Source of the DNA: Actinobacteria bacterium 13_1_40CM_66_12
Lineage (GTDB): Bacteria; Chloroflexota; Dormibacteria; Dormibacterales; Dormibacteraceae
DNA: 11,246 nt
NCBI GenBank assembly: GCA_001917895.1
Contig: MNEW01000073.1
Span: forward strand, 1 to 11,246
Reading direction: 5' to 3'
The position numbers and the translations under genes are program-made. Of the stretch, positions 5,715 to 11,246 are shown piece after piece. Each line of letters begins with the position of its first letter. The stretch's first letter is position 1. The notes under the pieces are model-generated. The model ran no database searches, was not told where the DNA came from, and was given only the letters and a program-made list of their open reading frames with translations.

Positions 5715-7308
5715 GCTCCCCCTCCTTTTATGTAGAGGATCCAGGCGGCGTCGAGCGCGGCGCCGTCCATGCTTCCCCACCCCGTCGCGAAGTCCCAGCC
5801 AGGCACTGCGTCGAAGCCAAGGTTGTTGCCGACTTTGACGTCGTGGAAGGGATTGGCGGGCAGTTTCGATGCATTCGTCCCCATCCAGTAGATGGCGGGA
5901 TTGGCGAAACCGGTCTCGCGCATGCCCTTTCGTTTCAGATCTTGGTCGATGAGCGCGATGGTCGCCGCCCAAAATGGTGCCGCCGCCGATGTGCCCCCGG
6001 CTTGGCCGTCCTGGCCCCCGAAGACGATCGCGAACCCGCTGTTCGGGTCGGCGTCGGCCGCGACGTCGGGCACCTGCCGGAAGCTGTGTCCCGCGGCCTC
6101 GCCGACTGCCTTCTGGTAGTCCGGTATGGGGTAGAACTGGCTGGCGCCACCGCCCGACCCGGTCTCACCGATGGGTCCGCCCCACGCAGCCTCTTTGAAA
6201 TAGACGCCCTGCACCGATTCGAACACGGTCGTCCCGCCGACCGCTGTCACGTTTGCCAGCGTCGATGGAAAGCTCGCCGCGGGTGGCTGATCGACGCCGC
6301 ATGTGAAAGCGCCGCTGTCGCCGCTCGCAATGAAATGCGACATCCCCAAGGCCACCGAGCGGTCCTGGATGTTCGCGTAGCTGTCGCGATGGCCGAGCGG
6401 GGTCTCCGGTTCGCAGGCCCCAAGGCTCTCGGAGATGATCGAGCCCAGATGGTCGGTGACCAGCTGGTCGAATGCTCGGTCCGCGTGCGCGAAGTCCGGA
6501 GCTGAGAGGTAGACGACCATCTTCGCCGCAGGGGCGATCTCGTGTACGGATCGCGCTTGATAGTCACCAGAGGGTCGAACGGCGGCAAGCTGAACTTGGT
6601 CGCGAACTTGTTGAGGTCCGTCAGGTTCGGAAGGTCGTCGATCTCGGGGAGGACGATCGTGATGCCAGTGCCGTCGAGTCCGCTGTCACGAAGCGGCTTC
6701 AGGTTGTAGTAGGTGACCAAGTCTGCCGGAGTCATACCGCCTGGACGCACGGCGTAGGTGCGATTACGCCGGAAGTTGTCGAGGCCGGTCACGCTGGTGA
6801 CGACCGCGGCGACGTCCGCTGGTAGGCGCGGGGTATCGAGCGAGGCGTAAAACGTGGTGCCGTTGGCGAGGCGATAGTCCTCGATGTCGATCGTGAACAC
6901 TGCCGCCACCGCCGGCGCGGGCCCGGCTGCGGCGATGAGGCCCGACCCCGGACGCCATGTTGCATGCAGGCCGCCCGACGTCAGGGTCCTGAGGGCGGCC
7001 TGCACCCCCGCCGGGTCGGGCCCGAACTCGGCCGCGTACTGATCAGGCGTCACTGTCTGGCCGGAGGCGAGGAGCTCGGCCAGCTCGTCCGGTCGCCTCA
7101 CTTTGAGGCCGAGGCTCAGATCGACCTCGGTCGCCGGACCGGCCTTGCCCAGGTGCGTGGCATGTGAGATGGCGGTTGCGAGTAACGGGGTAGGAGAGCT
7201 CAGATTGCTCGTCCCCATGTGTATGGGCCGCTCCGATGGCGGCGGGCTGCATGCTGCCGCAACCAGGAGCACCAGGGCTGTCAGCGCCCCCAGGAACCGC
7301 ATAGTCAC
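5711..7308 (-). pseudogene. S53 (sedolisin/kumamolisin-like) peptidase, frameshifted and lacking the catalytic Glu/Asp segment
   Basis: Exported serine-carboxyl peptidase split over two frames. Frame one starts at GTG 7308 (or ATG 7302). It has a signal peptide ending in a lipobox-like L-L-V-A-A-A-C, then a pro-kumamolisin activation domain (residues about 45-190), then the catalytic domain (GTGITIVLPE and the following strand-helix). It reads sensibly to K-R-D-P near 6548. Homology resumes in another frame with V-H-E-I-A-P-A-A-K from about 6547 and runs to TGA at 5711-5713. The second part keeps the oxyanion Asp in A-S-G-D-S-G (about 6318), the catalytic Ser in G-G-T-S-A-A-A-P (about 5988) and the C-terminal Ca-binding region. 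In the family the catalytic E...D pair (ExxxD) lies just before the AP.A segment. It is absent here, with roughly 20-25 residues fewer than expected. So this is a shift plus deletion, real or an assembly error. Confidence 0.85.
5721..5728 (-). promoter_or_regulatory. Strong Shine-Dalgarno sequence fixing the GTG start at 5714
   Basis: AAAGGAGG on the minus strand ends 6 nt before the GTG at 5714-5712, inside the last codons of the upstream peptidase gene (encoding K-G-G). It is the only near-perfect ribosome binding site I find at an operon junction here. Confidence 0.8.
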
Positions 7309-8186
7309 CGAAGGTTAGCTTCCCAGACCTCCGACTCGAACGCCAAAGCGAAGCCGATCTTGTTGTAGGCATCGAAAGCCCGGGTGTGATTCCAGCCGTC
7401 GACGTACAGCGAGGCCGAGCGCGCACCCTCGTCGTGAAGGCGGCGCAGCGCCTCGGCCACGAGCCACATGGCGAGTCCTTTCCGCCGGTGCTCGGGGACG
7501 GTGCCAACTGAGCTGACAATCCCGACCGGCTGCGGGCGGGCATCTTCGACGTACGACTCGACGTGGGCGAGCGTGACAGCCGCCGGCGCTCCGTCCTTGG
7601 TGGTCGCCATCAGCGCCAGATGGGGCGGGCGCCCGGTCACCAGCTCGACCTCCTGGCGCGGCGAGAAGCGCCAGTGGTCGGCGAACGAACGATTGTGGAC
7701 ATCAGACCAGCAACCAGGAGCAACCCCACTTCCATCGCGCAGCTCGTATCCGGGAACCGGCGTCACAGCCGGCAGGTCGCCGGAGATGCTCATGTCCATG
7801 CGCCACCACGGCCGCACGAGCTCAGCGCCCAGCTGAGCCAGGCCGTCGGTGTGCCCCCGCCCGCACCATACCTGCGCGGCGACGGCGCCAGAGGCTTTGG
7901 AAAGATCGAATCCCCACCGCAGCAGGTCACGCCTCAGCTCAGCCCGCAGAGCGGCAACCGACACCTGCGTGATCACTCCTTCCGGCGTCGATCGGCCGGC
8001 GACGAGAACTGCCCCGTCCAGCCCAGTCCCACCTTCGACCATCCTCGAGCGCGCGCCCCAATCGAAGCCGGCCAGCATCCGCTGAAGTAGGGCTTCGCCC
8101 GGCACGCAATCCTGCCGGCCCGCGCGTACCTCGGCATGCATGAGCTCGAGCACCGCGGGCAGATCTCCTGCGCGTCCCGGCCTCAT
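7305..8186 (-). CDS. Two-domain GNAT acetyltransferase, MshD-like architecture
   Basis: A 293-aa acetyl-CoA-dependent acetyltransferase with two GNAT folds in tandem, the layout and length of mycothiol synthase MshD, although true mycothiol synthase activity cannot be claimed. The N-terminal fold (residues 1 to about 135) begins M-R-P-G-R-A-G-D-L-P-A-V and has a degenerate acetyl-CoA site. The C-terminal fold (about 145-293) has the intact one: beta-4 G-I-V-S-S-V-G-T-V-P, then E-H-R-R-K-G-L-A-M-W, and later D-G-W-N-H-T-R-A-F-D-A-Y-N-K-I-G-F, the conserved beta-5/alpha-4 region. The ATG at 8186 overlaps the TGA of the upstream metal transporter (ATGA), and its own TGA overlaps the GTG at 7308 of the peptidase. 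The substrate is unknown; a small thiol or amine is possible by family. Confidence 0.85.
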   Translation of the reverse strand: MRPGRAGDLPAVLELMHAEVRAGRQDCVPGEALLQRMLAGFDWGARSRMVEGGTGLDGAVLVAGRSTPEGVITQVSVAALRAELRRDLLRWGFDLSKASGAVAAQVWCGRGHTDGLAQLGAELVRPWWRMDMSISGDLPAVTPVPGYELRDGSGVAPGCWSDVHNRSFADHWRFSPRQEVELVTGRPPHLALMATTKDGAPAAVTLAHVESYVEDARPQPVGIVSSVGTVPEHRRKGLAMWLVAEALRRLHDEGARSASLYVDGWNHTRAFDAYNKIGFALAFESEVWEANLR

Positions 8187-9556
8187 GCCGTCGCCCTGGC
8201 TGTGACCTCGTGCACCTCAGGCAGCGCGCGACGGATCATCTCCTCCAGCTCGGTCTCCACCTGGTGCGCCTGTTCGAGGCTGACGTCACCGGACAGCTCT
8301 GCCACCACATGCGCATGGATTCGGTTGTGACGGTCGCTCAGCTCCACATCGACGCAGCGCTTCACCGCCGGTTGCGATTCGACGACCTCGCGCATCCGCT
8401 GCGCGAGCAATGCGCGTCGCTTGGTGACATCTTCGCCCGCCACGAAGACCGGCTCCATCGGCTCCAGGTGGATGTCGATACGAGTGGCATCGGGCAGCTC
8501 GGCGCGCAGTGTCTTCTCGAGTCGTGCGCTGGCCTGCGACGCTGCTGCGAGGGTCATGTCGCCTGGAAGCTTCGCGTGCATGGTGAGGTGGAGCGAGCCG
8601 TCGCTCTCACGCTCGACCGTCACGTTGTGAAGGTCGCGTACTCCGCCGTTGCGAGCCGCCGCCGCGTGAACGCGCTCGACCAGATCGCTCGGCTCCGACT
8701 GCCCCTCGACGAGCACCGTGAGGTCGAGCTCCGGCAGGGCCGCGCCGGCCGCCCGCTTGACGTCGTCGACCAGCCCGCCGGCGGCTTCGAGTGGAAGCAT
8801 TCGCGCGGTGGCGATGCTGGCGTCGCCTAGCAGCTTGGGCCCGGATCGGCGGACGCGAACTGAGCGCACCTCGCGGACGCCGTCAACGCCGGCGATCGCA
8901 GCGCGCAGCTTGCGTTCAGCGCCGGCCGGCGCGCGATCCATGAGGATGTCGCCCGAACGCCACGCCAGGCGCCCGGCTGCTCGCGCAATGATCACGGCCA
9001 CAAGCAGCGCCGCGGCCGAGTCGGCCCACGCGAATCCCATCCTCACGCCCGCCAGCCCGGCCAGCACGCCAACGGTCGCGAGGACGTCCGACCACCGGTT
9101 GGTCGCGTCGGCCAGCAACGCGTCGCTGCCCGCCTCACGGCCAACCCTGCGGAGCACGGCCGCTCGTCCCAGCTCGATGAAGAGCGTGGCGACAAGGAGC
9201 GCGAACGCATAGGCGGCGGCGTTGACCGCTGCCCCGCCCACGGTCAGCCGGTGGATGGCCTGATACCCGATGCCCGCAGCGGTGATCAGGAGCAGGACGC
9301 CTTCGGCGAAGGCGGCCAGGTTCTCGGCGCGCCCGTGACCGTAGGGGTGCTCGGAGTCGGCAGGCTTGCGTGCGGTCCGCACGGCCACAAGGGTGAAACC
9401 GCTGGCGGCGAGGTCCAGCAGGGAGTGGACGGCCTCGCTGATGATTCCGAGGCTGCCGGTCAGCAGCCCGACGACGAGCTTGCCCACCACGATGACCACG
9501 CCGATCAGAACCGAGCCGAGGGCGACGAGCTCGGGCCGGCGTCCGAGTGCCTTCAC
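8183..9556 (-). CDS. CDF-family divalent metal transporter with three C-terminal cytoplasmic domains
   Basis: Metal-proton antiporter of the cation diffusion facilitator family. The first 205 residues hold six helices. The transport site is H44-x3-D48 in helix 2 (EAVHSLLD) and N153-x3-D157 in helix 5 (NRWSD). Most zinc CDFs have His or Asp where N153 stands, so metal choice may be altered. HPYGHGRAEN after helix 2 is the typical family loop. At 457 aa the protein is about 150 residues longer than usual. The extra length comes from three ferredoxin-like dimerisation modules at about 212-285, 291-368 and 381-457; the second and third are clear repeats (L-P-G-D-M-T-L versus L-S-G-D-V-S-L). The GTG at 9556 was chosen as it precedes helix 1 and follows the channel stop by 18 nt. 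Export of Zn, Mn, Fe or Co cannot be told apart. Confidence 0.9.
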   Translation of the reverse strand: MKALGRRPELVALGSVLIGVVIVVGKLVVGLLTGSLGIISEAVHSLLDLAASGFTLVAVRTARKPADSEHPYGHGRAENLAAFAEGVLLLITAAGIGYQAIHRLTVGGAAVNAAAYAFALLVATLFIELGRAAVLRRVGREAGSDALLADATNRWSDVLATVGVLAGLAGVRMGFAWADSAAALLVAVIIARAAGRLAWRSGDILMDRAPAGAERKLRAAIAGVDGVREVRSVRVRRSGPKLLGDASIATARMLPLEAAGGLVDDVKRAAGAALPELDLTVLVEGQSEPSDLVERVHAAAARNGGVRDLHNVTVERESDGSLHLTMHAKLPGDMTLAAASQASARLEKTLRAELPDATRIDIHLEPMEPVFVAGEDVTKRRALLAQRMREVVESQPAVKRCVDVELSDRHNRIHAHVVAELSGDVSLEQAHQVETELEEMIRRALPEVHEVTARATA

Positions 9557-9574
9557 GTCTTCAACTGTAGAGGG

Positions 9575-10582
9575 CTAGTTCAGCATCGCCGCCGACGCGA
9601 AGAGCTGCTCCTCAGACCCCAGCGCGATCAGAAGGTCTCCGTCCTCCAGCGTCATGTCGGCGCCCGGGTTGACATGCACAGAGCCGTCTTCGCGGCGCAG
9701 CGCCAGGAGCTTTGCTGCTTGGGCGCTCAGGAGGCCGGCCTCCGAGATGGTCTTGCCCACCGCCGCCATTCCCCGCTTCACCAGCATCTCCTCGACCGCG
9801 ATCTCGGCCATGCCGTGGTGAAGGGTGTCGAGGACGTCCACCAGCGCCGGCCGCACCGCGAGCTCGGCCATCCTGTGTCCGGCCATCTGATACGGGGAGA
9901 TCACCCGGTTCGCGCCCGCCAACTCGAGGCGGCGGATCGATTCGGGCCGGCCGGCGCGCGAGATCAGGTAGAGCTCGGGCTTGAGAGCGCGAGCCGCGAG
10001 GATGATGTAAACGGCGCGCTCGTCAGAGTCGACTGCTGAGATGAGGCCGCGTGCTCGCTCGATGCCAGCGAGCTTGAGAATTTCCTCGCTCGACGCATCG
10101 CCCTCGACGTGCAGGCGGCCTTCGTTGCGCAGCCGGACCAGCGCCTCCTCGGTCTGGTCGATGACCGCGTAGCTGATCTTGTGCTGCTCGAACTCGGCGA
10201 CGATCTGGGTCCCGATGCGGCCGTAGCCGCAGATGATGAAGTGATCGCTCAGCTGGTTCAGCGCGCGCTCCAACTGCCGCTCCCTCCTGTAGTTGACGAA
10301 GGCGCCGTCGGTGAGCGTCTCGGCGAAGACGCCGAAACCGTAAAGCATCGTACCCACGCCGACGACGATCAGGGTCGATGTGAAAAGCCTGCCGGTCGTG
10401 GACAGCTGGTGGAGCTCGCTGTAGCCGACGGTGCTGATCGTGATGATCGTCATGTAGAAGGCATCGAGTAGGTTCCAGCCTTCGATGAGCATGTAACCGG
10501 AGATGCCGTAGAGGATCACCACCGCAAGGAGTACCGCGGGTAATCGGAACCGCCTCAGTGGGTGCGGGAGGCGCCGCTTCAT
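9575..10582 (-). CDS. MthK-like potassium channel with RCK (TrkA-N/TrkA-C) domains
   Basis: A 335-aa two-helix potassium channel, almost exactly the length of MthK. Helix 1 spans about 14-34, then the pore helix and filter T51-V-G-Y-S-E56, then helix 2 (about 66-86). The filter has S-E where G-D is commonest, a known variant in prokaryotic channels. A linker rich in Arg/Glu leads to the RCK N domain with G119-Y-G-R-I-G124 and the acidic residue of strand 2 (A-V-I-D142), a Rossmann nucleotide-binding pattern. The RCK C domain occupies about 255-335 (ALRREDGSVHVNPGADMTL). The ATG at 10582 was chosen because it overlaps the crotonase TGA (ATGA) and starts directly before the first helix. The frame stays open to 10996, but that stretch is the crotonase gene read out of frame. 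Ligand (Ca, NADH, ATP or c-di-AMP) unknown. Confidence 0.92.
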   Translation of the reverse strand: MKRRLPHPLRRFRLPAVLLAVVILYGISGYMLIEGWNLLDAFYMTIITISTVGYSELHQLSTTGRLFTSTLIVVGVGTMLYGFGVFAETLTDGAFVNYRRERQLERALNQLSDHFIICGYGRIGTQIVAEFEQHKISYAVIDQTEEALVRLRNEGRLHVEGDASSEEILKLAGIERARGLISAVDSDERAVYIILAARALKPELYLISRAGRPESIRRLELAGANRVISPYQMAGHRMAELAVRPALVDVLDTLHHGMAEIAVEEMLVKRGMAAVGKTISEAGLLSAQAAKLLALRREDGSVHVNPGADMTLEDGDLLIALGSEEQLFASAAMLN

Positions 10583-11246
10583 GGGTTCCGGCGCTTCCGC
10601 TCCATCTTCGCGACGGCGTCCCAATGGGCCGGATCCGCCCATGTCTTCGCGAACGCCGCGATGGTTTCGTCTGCGAGCTCGGGATTGTGATGCGGACGAA
10701 CTGCGCCGACGGAAGCCTTGATCCCGGCGAGCGCCGGGGCGGGCGCATCCGCGATCTTTCGCGCCAGCTCGCCCACGCCGGCGTCGAATGAATCGTCCGG
10801 GTAGACGACTTCGATCAGGCCGAGGTCTTTCGCTTCGGCCGCGGACATGATGACGCCCGTCAACAGCATGTAGAGAGCACGGCCGCGACCAACGAGCGCC
10901 GCGGGACGCTCTGAGGCGCCCCACGCCGGCATCAATCCGAGAGTGATCTGGGCGAAACCGATGCGCGCGTGGCCGGCGGCGACACGGAAATCGCAAGCGA
11001 GCGCGAGCTCTGCACCGCCGCCGAAGGCATCGCCGTTCAAGGCTGCGATGACCGGGATCGGCAGCCGCGGTATCCGATCGAGCGTCGCTCGCATCGCCTG
11101 CGCCATCTCGGCGGCGGCCGTCTCCGAGCGCATGTGCTCGAGCTCCTTGAGGTCTCCGCCGGCGCAGAAGGCGCGCTCGCCCGAACCCCGAATGACGAGT
11201 AGGCGGGCTCCACTTTGCTGAATCGAGCCGAGCGTCTCGTCGAGCT
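10579..11246 (-). CDS. Enoyl-CoA hydratase/isomerase (crotonase) family protein, 5' end outside window
   Basis: The crotonase fold acts on acyl-CoA thioesters. The frame is open to the window edge and reads L-D-E-T-L-G-S-I at the start; the ATG at 11133 is internal. The first oxyanion-hole motif is F-C-A-G-G-D-L (just upstream of 11133) and the second is G-D-A-F-G-G-G-A-E-L (near 11010). Glu in GGGAEL matches the first catalytic Glu of enoyl-CoA hydratase. The second one, normally in QPE(V/I)xLG, appears to be Gln (F-A-Q-I-T-L-G, near 10950), so ordinary hydratase activity is doubtful. The P-x-W-G motif and GGGAELALACDFR recall ethylmalonyl-CoA decarboxylase (ECHDC1)-type enzymes, which is a possibility only. 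The TGA at 10579-10581 overlaps the ATG of the channel gene. No fatty-acid genes accompany it in the window. Confidence 0.88.
   Translation of the reverse strand, partial: LDETLGSIQQSGARLLVIRGSGERAFCAGGDLKELEHMRSETAAAEMAQAMRATLDRIPRLPIPVIAALNGDAFGGGAELALACDFRVAAGHARIGFAQITLGLMPAWGASERPAALVGRGRALYMLLTGVIMSAAEAKDLGLIEVVYPDDSFDAGVGELARKIADAPAPALAGIKASVGAVRPHHNPELADETIAAFAKTWADPAHWDAVAKMERKRRNP

Noticed and set aside
5715..5972. N-terminal extension of the pseudo-PrsW frame to 5972
   Set aside because: It overlaps the conserved C-terminal end of the S53 peptidase and is basic low-complexity sequence. The GTG at 5714 has an excellent Shine-Dalgarno sequence.
5633..6505. Long plus-strand open frame antisense to the peptidase (290 codons)
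   Set aside because: The opposite strand holds clear S53 motifs; this frame is a by-product of high GC and has no recognisable motif or start signal.
9251..10039. Long plus-strand open frame antisense to the CDF and channel genes (262 codons)
   Set aside because: Composition is that of a GC-rich shadow frame (Arg, His, Asp, Gly), it crosses two well-supported genes and shows no domain.
10583..10996. N-terminal extension of the potassium channel frame (138 residues upstream of the ATG at 10582)
   Set aside because: It lies entirely within the crotonase gene on the same strand in another frame, is Arg/Ser-rich with no domain, and the ATGA overlap at 10582 gives a standard channel N-terminus.
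1..11246. CRISPR array, insertion sequence, tRNA, rRNA or toxin-antitoxin pair
   Set aside because: Almost every base belongs to a gene with a recognisable family, and I found no regular direct repeats, terminal inverted repeats or RNA gene signatures in the 64 or so remaining bases.

Overview
This is an 11.2 kb piece of a GC-rich (my estimate is mid to upper 60s percent), extremely compact bacterial chromosome. The mix of genes suggests a soil-type member of the Terrabacteria (Dormibacterota, Chloroflexota or Actinomycetota): a DrrA/DrrB-type ABC exporter, a GT87-like glycosyltransferase, a two-domain MshD-like acetyltransferase, a sedolisin (S53) peptidase and probable leaderless starts. 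That placement is an inference from gene families, not from a marker gene. I see no rRNA, tRNA, CRISPR array, transposon or phage gene.

Left part (1-3748). A plus-strand ABC-2 exporter pair comes first: an ATPase cut by the window edge, then a permease that overlaps it by 4 nt. A minus-strand GT87/DUF2029-type membrane glycosyltransferase converges on the permease and runs 147 nt into it. From a 43-bp divergent spacer, which holds two possible -10 boxes and a 12-bp palindrome, a plus-strand pair departs: a Pat-like GNAT acetyltransferase and a LysE/RhtB-type exporter.

Right part (3750-11246). Seven genes lie head to tail on the minus strand. In order of transcription they are a crotonase-fold enzyme (cut by the window edge), an MthK-like potassium channel, a CDF metal transporter with three C-terminal domains, a double-GNAT acetyltransferase, an S53 peptidase, a polytopic membrane protein with zinc ribbons at both ends, and a single-pass zinc-ribbon protein. 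Almost every junction is an ATGA or GTGA overlap or a direct abutment. The only gap is 18 nt, so this is very probably one operon with coupled translation. Only about 64 of the 11,246 bases lie outside genes.

The most interesting part is the distal end of this operon. The S53 peptidase is broken by a frameshift that coincides with an apparent loss of the segment carrying its catalytic Glu and Asp, while the Ser and oxyanion Asp survive. The next gene looks like a PrsW-family intramembrane protease that keeps the scaffold but has lost the residues expected to be catalytic, and it carries a zinc ribbon at each end. The last gene is a second zinc-ribbon membrane protein with a possible PsbP-like outer domain. 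Ion transport (K+ and a divalent metal) upstream and a pseudo-protease/zinc-ribbon pair downstream may form an envelope or ion-stress module, but this is inference only.
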